A stretch of DNA of 64,000 nt from Gautieria morchelliformis (GCA_015179125.1 WHVA01000230.1:62001-126000), one strand, 5' to 3'; numbered from the stretch's first letter, positions 23,043 through 34,631 are shown. Translations and numbers: made by a program. The notes: generated from the letters alone by a model not told the origin.

Positions 23043-23222
23043 TGCCAAGTCACTCACCCTTCATTTCTTCTCGCATCATCTCCTCGTCACTCCCTTCGCT
23101 CTTCTCCATGCCCATTTATTCCTTCCAGGTACAGTAGCTCAGTAAGTGTTGTGTTGGTGTGGATGTGGGCGAGATAGAGTGTAAATACACAGAAGCAGAA
23201 GAACGAGGTCTGTCTCGTGCTA
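23043..23222 (+). repeat. Composite repeat, copy C, right part (module M2)
   Basis: The sequence TGTGCCAAGTCACTC through GAGATAGAGTGTAAATACAC continues module M2 directly after the LINE-1 target duplication. It matches 1980-2150 and 44575-44740. It stops abruptly at CTGTCTCGTGCT, where it meets the truncated end of the Plavaka-linked accessory gene. Module M3 onward is missing on this copy. Confidence 0.85.
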
Positions 23223-23223
23223 A

Positions 23224-24463
23224 GGATGGGATGGAAATATCAGTCATGTTATTAAGCTGCACATTGCCCTTCTTCGTTGCACGTGATGATGTTCCTCGGC
23301 CTTCAATGGCACTGGGGCCGATCATGATGGCGCGATATGCCTGGAGAACGGCAACAGCGATGGGGACATCACGGTGTAAGAGATAAGTGATACACGCACA
23401 CGGATGAGGATATCGCTGCGCAAGAAACCTGACAATAAGTCGTTAGGATCGATGCTGTCATCTTCGTATAAGAACACGGGAAAGTCCTGGGGGCGGAATG
23501 TTTCAATGCCCTCTTTAACCCGCTGACGAAACCTAGATGTGAGTGAGTACGGCAATGGACAGTGGTGTCAAAGGGTGTTATGTACTCCTCATCGTCATCC
23601 CACTGCTGGACTTTGGGGGCACTCACGAGCAGCCGCCCGATCTGAGGGTGGTTGAACCTCGGCTTTCCTTGGTGTTCGCCTTCAGAGCAGGGTGGAAGGA
23701 GCGAAGTGATTGCATGAGATCTTTGACACGTTTGATATCTTCACCACGTCCGCTGGCACGGGCATTCTCCATCTGGCTCACAATGGGTTATCGAGATTCC
23801 AGAGAGTCTCAAAGAAAAGAGACTCTTACAACGCTGGCTACCTCTTCAATACTATGCGCCCGAATCTCTTCTGTGAGACGAGGGCAGATCTCGAGGAGCT
23901 GCTCGTATTGGTGCTGGATTGTGCGGACCCTGGGATACAAAATGAGCAATGAGGCCAGAGGAAGAAGAGGAAGAGTTACTGGGGATCATCAAGGTCGGCT
24001 TCAGCAGGGTCACGCTGACCTTTGTTCATGATGGGCAGGAATTGGCGCCACATTTCGACCGTGCGACCAAAATGGCATGCCGGTCTGGAAAGAGCATCGC
24101 GTTTGCTATCATAAATGCAATGAATGATTAGCAATTATCCATGTGTTATGAAGGGGATACAAACGGTTTCTTGCGCGAGGTGCCCTCAGAATAGGAGGAG
24201 CGATACCTCTTGCGGCCAGCTTCATTTTCAGAATCAGTGCCGGAAAGTGACACGGGGCTGCCTGCACTGGCGGTCGCATGTCCTTGCGATTCTCCTCCCC
24301 ACGTAGGTTCACTTAATGGGGAGGAGAATTGCAGACTCCCGCTGCGACTCGAAGTTGCAGAGGCGGCAGTGGAAGGCCTGGTTGGTGAGCGTGAACTGGG
24401 CCTCCTGTGATGAGGACGGCGCCTGGATGAGTGGGGCTTGATGCAGGAGCGTGATGAGGGCAT
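23224..24463 (-). pseudogene. Plavaka-associated accessory gene (DUF6698-like), truncated and frameshifted
   Basis: ATG at 24463 opens a Ser/Arg-rich N-terminus (TDSENEAGRKRYRSSYSE). Exon 2 (23990-24105) reads HFGRTVEMWRQFLPIMNKGQ. Exon 3 (23830-23929) reads YEQLLEICPRLTEEIRAHS. Exon 4, from 23772, reads RASGRGEDIKRVKDLMQSL and, after a 1-nt deletion near 23655, FNHPQIGRLLVSAP. Then come FRPQDFPVFLYEDD and AYRAIMIGPSAIEG. GT-AG introns are about 53-60 nt (for example 23773-23829 and 23930-23989). The pattern resembles a basidiomycete-specific uncharacterised family (DUF6698-like, from memory) often found beside transposons. It breaks off at 23224 where module M2 begins. Function unknown. Confidence 0.65.
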
Positions 24464-24733
24464 GGTGGGTCGCAATGGAGGGGTTCAGGTATAGAGAAAG
24501 AGACGTATTCCATGGCCGACACCGCTGTGTCTTATAACTTCTAACTCAATGGTCACGTGATAGAAAAATTTTGAACTTGCCCCAGGCTCAGTCATATGCC
24601 CTAACCTTGTCGAGCCAGAATGTTTCAGCCATTCGATAGTCATGCAGACCGCGAATTTTGTGTAATAAGTCCACTATTCCAATATATTGCCGATAGTGTC
24701 AGGCTTTGTTCAATAAGCACATTCTGCATCTAT

Positions 24734-27700
24734 CTAATCCCCATACTGCAAGTAATCCTCCACTTCGCCGTGGTCACTGAATTTGAACAACTCAGACCCA
24801 TTGCTGCCATCCTCCCCTGAGCATCTGTCCTCACCTGGCGATGAGGGGCCATCATCCTCCAAATCGTGAGACTGATTTTCATCAGCATCATGATCGGGCT
24901 CGGATGGCAGGTGTTGGTGTCCTCTGGACACCAACACTTCAGCCTGGGCACCCTCATTTATATTACCTGTTTGACTGTGAACATGCCCAATGCCGCCACC
25001 CATGTATCGCATGAGCATGTCGCGATCAACCCATCTGTCAGGCACACCGTGACATAGATCAATTTCAGTTATTCCAGTGCTCCAGCTGCCAGTCTATGTG
25101 CACACACCTGTTGACATAGAAGTACTCCCAGTCCCCCTCCACATCCTGGGCTATGGAAGGGGGACAAAGGGTGTGAGTGCAGCCATGAGCAAAAGCGGGA
25201 ATGAGGTGCACCGCGCGCACGGCCGCCTTCGGGTCTAAGAACCCAAAGGCCTCTGGGTCGACGTGTGGGACAAATCCAACACGTTCGAGTCGGTGCCCCT
25301 TCCACCCAGATGAGTAGTTAGGATCTTGGCCCAACCACCGAACCCATAGGAATTCCATTCGTGTGGGGGCGGTGAATCCTGCATGAGTACGCCAAAATAC
25401 CTGGGCATGAAAAACACCCAGGACACGCGCATACCAGAATGGATACAATGCCGAGGATGCTGCATCCTCATTGGAGCAGACCATGACATCGCATTTCGCC
25501 GTGCAAGGACTGATAATGTCCTGGTCACGGCGCACATCATAAGAAGTGTAGTTGACCCGAAGGAATGCATGCTTGTATATGCGTTCATTCTGGAAAAAAA
25601 GGGTGTCACGTTCCTGTTCTGAGAATTCTTGCTCTTCCCCTGCCCCCGGATGGCCATAAATCCGTGACAGAAGGTGGTCCTTCAGTTGCACAATAAAATC
25701 CTAACCCCCGCATGTGTCACTTGAAATCCATGGCGGGAATGTAAGTTATCTCTTACCTGGGTGGCTGGATCCCCAATACATTGGGCCAACCACGGCCCAA
25801 GACATAGTGGGTTTCGAACATCTTGTGCGATATGATATGCCTGTGCCGCAGACACGGGCTCAGACAGTTCGGTAGACCGACCTTCGAGCCCGACCTGGTG
25901 TTCTGGGACTGCAATGTTATGTGTGTGCAGTTTCTGCGCACTGTGGCGCATCTGAGTGGCGTGTTGGTCAAGTTTCTCCAGTTGGCGCACGAATAAATTT
26001 TTGTTTGTCCGGTTGCGATATCATGATTTGACCTTACGATGAGACAGTTCACCCTGCATAAGAGATCCCGGGGTGAGTGATGGTGCAACCGCGCATGGTG
26101 CCAGGCCCAACCTACAATTTGGGTTGAATATGAATCTGTAGTACCAAACTCACGGATGTCCCGAACATAATGTCCAAGCGTGTGTAACTTGTAGGTTTTC
26201 AAGTTGAACGTACGAGGGCGGCGTGCAGAGTGGGAAGATGGAGCGGTACCAACAGGCTGTTTACCCTTGGCGTGGTTGGAAACATCTTTCCTGGCGGCTT
26301 CCTGAGCACGTGCAGACGCCTCGCGGGGTGTCTCCCTAGTAGCAAATTGTGGACAAATTGTTTCAGCGAAAAAATGCAGGGATTTGCCAAGTTCGACAGT
26401 TTGGGCATCAAGCCTTTCCAGTGTGTCATCTGTGTGCATGCGGAGCTTCGCAAGGCCATGCCACCAGGCCAGGTTAAACAGTAAAATTTGGATATGGCTA
26501 TTCCATGGCTCAGGTAGGAGCCCTTCCAACGGGGCATAGCACACTATCAATGTGTCAAAAGGGCACATATATGTTTGATCTTAGCATTGATGTGCCTGTA
26601 AGATGTCCTCAAAATCCTGGGCAGCCAGTTTCTTCATGTTGGCGACATTGTGTGCAAAGCGTCGCACTGTGGCTCGACCAAATGTGGGAATTGACCGGAA
26701 CCTGGAAGCACATGAAAAGACATAGATATGTTGAGATGACATCTACCTCTCATTGAGTTCCTGAACCTTTGAAGCACCCTCGCTGTCCAAGATCCATACC
26801 CAGTGAGTGAAGAGGGCCTTCCAGACCCCGAGTTTGACCTCATGCATGAGATCACATGCGAGTATTTGGAAGAAATTGAAATTGGCCCAAGAGAGGGCAT
26901 GCGAGAAAGCATTCTATACCAACACACCCTGTCAACAGCTTGTTAGGATGGAGTTTAATCAGTTGTACCTCCGTTGGCGTAAGTGAGTTTGCCTTGAGAA
27001 TTGCATCCACAGCGTTGCTGTTAACTATGTACCCATCCTTATAAATAATACGACAGGCTGCTTGCACATCGTAACGGTGCTGCTCATTATCTGTTCTTGG
27101 GTGTGCTCGAGTTTGACAATCCTGAGCCATCCCGAGTCTAGATATATGCTCTTTGCATACCATACACCGCGGACACGGACAGCGGCCCAAATCTCGGATG
27201 CACGCAAGTAGAACCCTGATATGAGTCCTGTCAGTTTGAGGGCCGGCATATGATCTGGACTCACTTCTCCGGGTAGTCCACAGACCATGTGAAGATGCGG
27301 GGGAATATCCGACGCACCACACCATCATAACACCGAATTAGCATACCGTTTTTCCAGGCCTCAATGAAATCCTCGTCCAACAGGACCCTGAGCACGGCAT
27401 GGTAGACCTCACGACGGCAATGCGTCATCAAGGGATCCAGCGCACGACCTTTGGTGCAGGCGCGAATGAAGTCTTGAATGCTGTCGGGAAGCTGAACCTT
27501 CGATTAGAGCCAATTTGACAAAACAACAACAAAAGTCACGCACACCTGGCAAATATGCGACGTGATGACATGCCTGTGCAGATGGTTTACAACGCAACCA
27601 TTTGGACTGGTTACCAAAGAACAAATAGATCGGCCATAGCTTGGCCTGACCAAACTGGGCCAGATGGGTTGCATCCGACCAAAACATCAATGCCGCCAGC

Positions 27701-28043
27701 CACCGAGGGAAGTTGTCCCCTACCTTTCAAGGCAGATTCTGGATAGCCTCATGTTCCCGGAGCCATGCGTCTGAGTTGAATAGCTCATCTCGGACACGCT
27801 GGAGTTTCGATGTCCCATCTTTCCAGAATTGCTTGAAAGGGTTAAAATGGAAGTACTGAGCTGCCAGGTTGTCTTGAAAAACAGAACGAATGAGAGCTGT
27901 CAGTGAACGATGCCACATCCCCTGATTTCAAAACTTTGTTTGCTTTCGAACTGATGGCTGCCGGCGGCCTTCTTTTTCACTCCAGTTGGAAATGCTAGAT
28001 TCGATCAGTACGTCTGGTTCAAGGCGGGATTCGAGTCTTGCCA
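24734..28043 (-). pseudogene. Plavaka-type DNA transposase, central and C-terminal part
   Basis: In order on the minus strand: AAQYFHFNPFKQFW; LMFWSDATHLAQFG-like region and IYLFFGNQSKWLRCKP; intron 27492-27545; DFIRACTKGRALDPLMTHCR; CIRDLGRCPCPRC; CDLMHEVKLGVWKALFTH; RATVRRFAHNVANMKKLAAQ; NLAWWHGLAKLRMHTDD; LHTLGHYVRDIREFGTTDSY; FLRVNYTSYDVRRDQD; EFLWVRWLGQDPNYSSGWK; and VDRDMLMRYMGGGIGH before a stop at 24731-24733. At least seven short introns keep GT-AG (one apparently GC-AG after ILQ). These are hallmarks of the basidiomycete Plavaka (CMC superfamily) transposase. One in-frame TGA at 26021-26023 replaces a likely Arg codon. The N-terminal part is on the other strand at 41.1-41.8 kb. Confidence 0.85.
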
Positions 28044-28052
28044 CGCACCCGC

Positions 28053-28837
28053 CACGGATGGTTCTGCGTCTCTGTCTCTATATCTGTCTTGGACCTCTCT
28101 GCCTGTCTCGCATGGACGGCGGGGGTGGTATCCACATGGGCGGCTGGTGGGGGATGCATTTTTGTGGCCCTGTGGGGCCGGGGTGCGGTTGCTTGTGCGG
28201 GGATTTGTTGAGCCGCTCGACGAGCTTATTCAGCCGCTGTCGCTCTTGCACTGCATGGAGCATGTCTCGTGCGCCGCTCTTGCTGCATTACACCCTTGTC
28301 TTTCTTGGCGAGGCCCTTGCGAGTGGGATTGGTGTAGTGTTTTTTGCGCGGGGTTCATCGTGGCAGCGTGCGCATGGGAGCGGCTTCGTGATTTGTCGTG
28401 CTTGTTGTTTCATTGGGGCCCCTGTTTGTTGCCTTGATGCCTGTATACCATTCAGGTCAGGGCGCTTGGTGGCGCGCTGCTTGAACGGCCGTTGTGTACA
28501 TGGCCTACTCTGCGCTGTTTTTTTTCTGTCATCACCTTAACCATGCGCGACATGGTCTGACCCACTCACCTTTGCATTCCATTGGAGCCATTCCCCCCGC
28601 TTCTTGCCTGTGCGTCGGCCCTCTACCCCCCGTGCCAGCGCGCCCACTATCCTGTCTGTCTATGTGCTGCGTAGCGTGTAGTTGATGGGCGTGGGCAGTG
28701 TTGTGTCAATGAGGTGGCCTGATGCGCTATGCAGACTCGTACGGCGTTGTCCTGGCCCTTGTTCTGTCTGCTTTGTGTATCCGAGGCTCTTCTAGGTCCC
28801 CAAAGTATACGGATGAACGACGGTTCCTCCCACGTGA
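28053..28837 (-). repeat. Composite repeat, copy E (modules M5 and M6, reversed)
   Basis: The reverse complement matches module M5 of copy B (TCACGTGGGA..., GCGTATCCGAGG-like stretch, compare 45650-45710). It then matches M6 (CAACAAAC..CAATGAAACAACA, compare 46065-46110). It is longer than copy B in M6 and reads a minus-strand ORF LNKLVERLNKSPHKQPHPGP. The left end meets the Plavaka sequence at a CGCACCCGC motif. The right end meets the copia 5' LTR directly. Confidence 0.75.
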
Positions 28838-29335
28838 TGTTGGGTGCATTTATGCTCCTGCACCAAAATCAAGCATAATATATCCAATTTGTTGTGTGGC
28901 CTTCCAATTTCTTCTCACATTGTTCTTGTATTATGCATCCATTTCTCTGGTTATTTTCGAAATTTTCCACTCATTCCTTATCTCTCTATTTCATCTTGTT
29001 ATTCCTACTTTCACAAGCGGCTGCACCCAGCGGAGTCTGAAATGACTTCGACGCGCGAGCTCTTGGGCGCTAAAGGGCCGGGTAGTAGTACATGCGCAGT
29101 GGAACACATTTCCCCCTCTCTCAGTGACCACTAAATTCACTGAGAGAGGCAAGTAAATTAGTCTAGTAGTCTTTGCATTTATTGACCTAGAAATCCTCTG
29201 TAGTGAATTGATTTCTAGGTAGTGTATAATATATTTATAGTGACCACTAAATTCACTGAGAGAGTGAATTGATTTCTAGTCTACTCTTTTGAATAACAAG
29301 TCCATACCTACTGCCTATAATTCCTGTCCTCAACA
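28838..29335 (+). repeat. Copia 5' LTR
   Basis: It begins TGTTGGGTGCA and ends GTCCTCAACA. It contains a 13-bp inverted repeat (29115-29127 with 29137-29149, loop 9) and a 10-bp inverted repeat (29185-29194 with 29211-29220, loop 16). Both are kept in the other LTR copies with small changes. A promoter and polyadenylation site are expected here but no element is certain by eye. Confidence 0.95.
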
Positions 29336-29348
29336 GGGTTATGGGCCC
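29336..29348 (+). promoter_or_regulatory. Primer-binding site matching the initiator-tRNA anticodon arm
   Basis: GGGTTATGGGCCC directly after the LTR is complementary at 12 of 13 positions to the anticodon stem-loop of eukaryotic initiator tRNA-Met as I recall it. This is the half-tRNA priming arrangement known for Drosophila copia and Ty5. The ATG inside this site (29341) is also the first codon of the polyprotein. Confidence 0.65.
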
Positions 29349-32300
29349 CGGAGACACTTCTGAGAAGCTATTGGGTGTTGAGAAGCTTGCTACTGATGGA
29401 AGTAATTGGCCATTGTGGCGAGCCACTCTCATCAGCTATTTCGAGTCCAAAAATCTACTCAAGCATGTAGAAGGGAGAGTCACTAGACCTCCTGATCCTC
29501 CAGTTATGCCCCCAGGCCATATTCTTACAGAAGCTGAGGAAACTCAGATGGATAAGGCTGAGGAGAAGCTGGAGAGATACCTTGCTAGAGAAGGACAAGC
29601 CAAGACCCAAATCATCGTCTCAGTGTCAGAGTCATTAGCCCTGATGCTACAGAAGCAGAAGACAGCAAAAGAGACTTGGGATGCACTGGTCAATGAGATG
29701 ACCAAAAAGCCCAAGATGGTCCTCACCAGCCTGCAGAGACAACTCCGCAGTATGAGATGTCCTGAGGATGGAGACTTGAGAGATCATTTGGACAAGGCCC
29801 AAGACCTATATGCTCGTCTTAATGAGATGGGAGCCAGAGTTTCTGAAGAAGAATTCATGGACATCATCCTTGCGTCACTTCCACCATCCTATGAGGCAGT
29901 CATGAACGCCCTTACCACTTCGCTTGAAGAATGCGGGATGCCATTGGTCCCTGATAATATTATTAGGGTACTAAAGGCTCAGTATGACAGGAAGAAAACA
30001 CTCCCGCAAGAAGAGCAGGTGTTTATTGGTTCATCTACTAAGAAGGACCAGAAGGGGCAGAAGGCGCATGTATGCACCAACTGCAAAAAGCCTGGACATT
30101 CTATCGAAAATTGCTGGGCTAAAGGAGGTGGTAAAGAAGGTCAAGGACCACGTCAGAAGAAAAAAGCCAAAGCCAAGAAGAAGAAGAAGGGTAAAGCAAA
30201 AGCGAATGTTGTCGAAGAAGAGTCCTCTTCTGAGGAAAGTGGTGATGGGCATCTTGCCTTCACCAATTTCGACGAGTGCTCTGATTTCAATTTGAGCACA
30301 TCCTCAGGAGTTATAGTCATACTCGACACCGGAACGACATTGCATATGACTCCTCACAAAAATTTATTGAGGAACTACTGTCAATTCTCACAGCCGAGGA
30401 CTATCCGAGCAGCCAACAAAGGTACCTTTGATGCCTTCGGCTCAGGACTGCTCGTATTATCCAATAAGGTTGGAGATAGAACAGTAGAAGTCACGTTGCA
30501 AGATACATACTATGCACCCAAAATTGCTGCTACCCTCGTCTCGATCGGTCGGTGCGATGATGCTGGCTACGACATTCGACTCGGTGGCCAGAAATGCACA
30601 ATATCTAACGCTACTGGAAAGGTATTGATGCAAGCACCGAAGGTCAATGGTTTATATCGACTAGACCTCCAGTCACCAAGTGCTCAAGCCCATATGTGTT
30701 TGTCTGCCATGGAAATTCATCAAAAAATGGGGCACATCTCACAGAAGTCCCTACAACATCTATTAAATCATGGCATGATATTGGGCATTGAACTGAGCTC
30801 CACAGGCGATAGAATTGTCTGCGATGCGTGTATTCAGGCCAAGATTGCACGCAAACCTCTTCCTCGAGAACCCAGAGACCGAACATCAAAATTCGGTGAC
30901 AGAATTTATTCTGATGTCTGGGGACCTGCAAGACACCTCACGATCGATAAGAAGTCATATTATGTCTCCTTTATCGATGACTACTCAAGAGAATCGGTGA
31001 TCTATCTCATGGCGAACAAATCAGAAGCATTCTCAAAGTACAAGCTCTACGAGGCTTTAATGCTTCGACAGAGAAATGTGCACATCAAGGCACTTGTTTC
31101 TGATCGAGGGGGCGAGTATATGAGCTCTGAATTCGAACAGCATCTAGCCAAACAAGGCACGAAGCATCAGTTGACGGTACACGACACACCAGAGTCCAAT
31201 GGTGTTGCGGAACGCCTGAACCGAACTCTCACTGAGAGAACTCGTGCCATGCTGCTAGAATCAGGCCTTCCTAAGATATTATGGGGCTATGCGATACAGC
31301 ATGCCAATTATCTTAGGAACAGGACGCATACAAGAGCTCTACCAGATAAAACGCCCTACGAGATGATTCACCATGAAAAACCGAATCTCAAAGACATTCA
31401 CGCGTGGGGAACTGAAATTTATGTTAAAATCACTCAGGGAGATAAATTGGCAGCTCGTGCCAAGAGAGCTCGGTGGATAGGAATTTCTGCGCAGAGCCAT
31501 GGTCATTATATTTATTGGCCTGACTCGCACAAAGTTTCTGTCGAGCGGAACGTTGTGTTTGATTCAGAGATGAAGAAGGGAAAGGTCCCAATCATTTCTA
31601 TTGAGGAATCCAAGCTACCTACGTCTAGAGAAGAGAAGAAGGCCATTCCGGCATCAGTGCCTGTACCCGATCGCTTAGTCAGCGAAGAGGCAAAGATCGA
31701 AGAAATTGATGAAAATGCACCAGAGGAATATCTTGAAAAGCTGCAACCTATTCAGGGAGTTGATGACAGACCTAGAGAAGCTGAACCGATAAGGAGAAGC
31801 GAAAGGATCCGTCAACAACAAGTGCAGCCGGCCCCATCAGGTCCCGTAACAAGATCTCAAACCCAGAGACAAGCTGGCGCACATATGACTACGCTAGCTT
31901 ACGAGGACGTTGAGGACCATAAAGAAGTTTTATTCGACCAAGAATTATCCTCCGAGATTGATGGCATCAGTAGCTATGAGTGTGCCATCAGTGCGTTTCT
32001 AACCGACGGTCAAAACAATAACAAGGCGCCGGATTTGAGTCAAATTGAACCTAGCAATGCAGACGAAGCTCTGAATAATCCTATATGGAAGAAATCAATG
32101 GACAAAGAGTATGAGGCCCTAATCGACAAGGGAGTGTGGGAACGAGCCAAACCACCTCCTGGAGCCAATATTGTCGGTAATAAATGGGTCTACCTTTGGA
32201 AGCGTAATCCAGAAGGGAAACCAATAATGCCTAAATCGAGAATGGTCGCCCAAGGCTTCACGCAGAAGTTTGGAGTCGACTATGATGAGACATACTCACC

Positions 32301-33585
32301 TGTTGCTCGCTTATCCTCCCTACGGATCATATGCGCCATTGCTGCTAGGAATGACTGGCCTATCCATCAAATGGACGTGGACTATGCATACCTCAATGCT
32401 ACGTTGCCCGAACCTATTTACATGAAGCAGCCGTATGGATATGAGTCTGGAGACAAAGGCGAAGTGCTACTTTTGAAGAAAGCACTCTACGGCCTCAAGC
32501 AATCTGGAAGAGAATGGTACAAACGTCTAAGTGGTGAATTCCACAAATTAGGATTCACTACGTCAGCCACAGACGGGGCTGTATTTTATAGACGTGGCGG
32601 AAAGGGGCATGTGATCATTGCAACAGCTGTGGACGACCTTACCATCACAGCTGAGAATCAGTCAGTCCTGGACGAAGTCAAACGAGATCTTGCTCAGGTC
32701 TTCAGTATGAAAGATCTAGGCGAGATTCATTGGCTATTGAATCTCAAAATCGAAAGAGACTGGCAGAAGAAAACCATTGCAATTTCACAACCTGCATACA
32801 TCGAGAAGATCATCAAAAAATTCAATCTCGAAGATGCAAAGACTTACGCTACGCCTCTTGATCCAGCCGTAAAATTATCTAAAGACCAATGTCCTTCTAC
32901 AGAGAGAGGCAAGAAAGCCATGTCGAAATTTCCGTACAGGCAAGCTATAGGATCACTGATGTGGGCGGCTGTAGCCACTCGACCTGACATTGCATTTGCG
33001 GTGTCATTACTCTCGTAATTCCTTGAAAATCCAGGTGGCACACACTGGAATGCAGTCAAACGTGTCTTCAAATATTTGAAAGGCACGAAGCATTACAAAC
33101 TCACACTTGGAAGAAATCAAGACGGCTTGATGGGGTATTCAGATGCGGATTGGGGTTCACAGAGTCATAGGCGTTCGTATTCGGCATACTTATTTCAGAT
33201 TGATGGAGGCACTGTTTCATGGAGTTGCCAGAAACAGTCGATAGTAGCCCTCTCATCAACTGAAGCCGAATTCGTCGCCCTGACCCATGCGGGCAAAGAG
33301 GCTCTTTGGATGCGCCATTTTATTTCTGAAATATTCCAACCACTGAACAGACCCATCCAAGTTTATTCAGACAATCAATCAGCCATTGCCATCACGTATG
33401 GCACCCAACAACACACGAGAACCAAGCATTTCGACATCCGATTATATTTCCTTCGAGATATAATCAAAAATCAACAAGCCAAGCTCGTTTATTTGCCAAC
33501 CGAATAAATGTTGGCAGATATCCTCACTAAAGGACTTCCTAGTCCTAGAGTGAAGATTCTCAACGAGCAAATCGGAATATATTAA
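29341..33585 (+). pseudogene. Copia Gag-Pol polyprotein with two nonsense codons
   Basis: The product is a single frame of 1414 codons. Gag begins near NWPLWRATLISYFES. The zinc knuckle is C245-x2-C248-x4-H253-x4-C258. Protease has D329-T-G. Then GAG-pre-integrase, and integrase with D525, D588 and E624 (D-x35-E). Reverse transcriptase has the catalytic box AVDD at 1096-1099. RNase H has YSDADWGSQ, STEAEFVAL and YSDNQSAI. Order PR-IN-RT-RH is Ty1/copia. In-frame TAA codons at 33016-33018 (codon 1226, probably from CAA) and 33505-33507 remove RNase H. The natural stop follows at 33583-33585. No Gag-Pol frameshift site is needed; the domains share one frame. Confidence 0.93.
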
Positions 33586-33598
33586 GCTTGAGGGGGCG
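33586..33598 (+). promoter_or_regulatory. Copia polypurine tract
   Basis: The short stretch GCTTGAGGGGGCG ends directly at the TG of the 3' LTR and contains AGGGGG. This is the usual position and composition for priming plus-strand synthesis. Confidence 0.7.
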
Positions 33599-34096
33599 TG
33601 TTGGGTGCATTTATGCTCCTGCACCAAAATCAAGCATAATATATCCAATTTGTTGTGTGGCCTTCCAATTTCTTCTCACATTGTTCTTGTATTATGCATC
33701 CATTTCTCTGGTTATTTTCGAAATTTTCCACTCATTCCTTATCTCTCTATTTCATCTTGTTATCCCTACTTTCACAAGCGGCTGCACCCAGCGGAGTCTG
33801 AAATGACTTCGACGCGCGAGCTCTTGGGCGCTAAAGGGCCGGGTAGTAGTACATGCGCAGTGGAACACATTTCCCCCTCTCTCAGTGACCACTAAATTCA
33901 CTGAGAGAGGCAAGTAAATTAGTCTAGTAGTCTTTGCATTTATTGACCTAGAAATCCTCTGTAGTGAATTGATTTCTAGGTAGTGTATAATATATTTACA
34001 GTGACCACTAAATTCACTGAGAGAGTGAATTGATTTCTAGTCTACTCTTTTGAATAACAAGTCCATACCTACTGCCTATAATTCCTGTCCTCCACA
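33599..34096 (+). repeat. Copia 3' LTR
   Basis: This 498-bp LTR begins TGTTGGGTGCA and ends GTCCTCCACA. It is near-identical to the 5' LTR. It abuts the start of the gypsy element's own LTR (reverse complement TGTCAGGGGAC) at 34097. Confidence 0.95.
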
Positions 34097-34107
34097 GTCC
34101 CCTGACA

Positions 34108-34631
34108 TCACCCCCCCCTTAGCGTGCTGCGTCCTCGAAGCACGGGACACGAGGGATTGAAATGCCAGCGAGCGGATTTGGCGAGGGGCACCGGGGTGTG
34201 TCCTATAGAACTCACGGAGTTTGTCTGGAGCGGAAACATCTTGCTCCGGGACCCACGAATTCTCCTCGTACCCATACCCTTCCCATTTCACGAGGAATTG
34301 GAGTCGTCCTCGCACAAACCGGCTGTCCAGGATCCGTTCCACCACATAGTGCTCTTCCCCATCTACAATTTCCGGCGGTGGTGGTGGATGAGCCTTCCGA
34401 CCTGGAATTGGGTCCTCAAGCATGGGGAGTAACTTCACCACGTTGAAGACGGGGTGGAGGTGGAACATGGACATCGGAAGTCGGAGGCGGTATGCATTCC
34501 GTCCAACCCTCCGCGTCACTGTGAAGGGCCCAAGGTAATGGTGGGCAAGCTTCTGCGAAGGGCGTGTGGTGCGGATGTCACTTGCATCTAGATACACCTT
34601 GTCTCCAACTTGGTACTCTGGGGTCGGAATG
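34108..34631 (-). pseudogene. Gypsy Pol C-terminus with chromodomain
   Basis: It reads PEYQVGDKVYLDASDIRTT, KLAHHYLGPFTV and FHLHPVFNVVKLLP. A chromodomain follows: YVVERILDSRFVRGRLQFLV, then KWEGYGYEENSWVPEQD. Chromodomains of this kind steer integration to heterochromatin. The upstream junction at 34625-34631 (CGGAATG) is the breakpoint of the inverted integrase segment. The frame runs through the polypurine tract and 11 bp of LTR into the copia LTR, so the normal stop is lost. Confidence 0.9.

Larger units (their letters stand above)
28838..34096 (+). mobile_element. Ty1/copia retrotransposon, structurally complete
   Basis: Two 498-bp LTRs bracket one long gag-pol frame with a primer-binding site and a polypurine tract. 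The LTRs differ at about three sites as compared by eye (T/C near 29003 and 33764, T/C near 29238 and 33999, A/C near the end), suggesting a recent insertion. The flanks do not match: CGTGA precedes and GTCCC follows, where a 5-bp duplication would be expected. Two nonsense codons interrupt the polyprotein. Three or more solo LTRs of related families occur in the window. Confidence 0.95.

Noticed and set aside
24734-28043. KDZ rather than Plavaka transposase
   Set aside because: The CPCPRC, LHTLGHYVRDIREFGTTDSY and GGGIGH motifs fit the Plavaka pattern I know better; KDZ-type CxC finger motifs were not seen. Some uncertainty remains.
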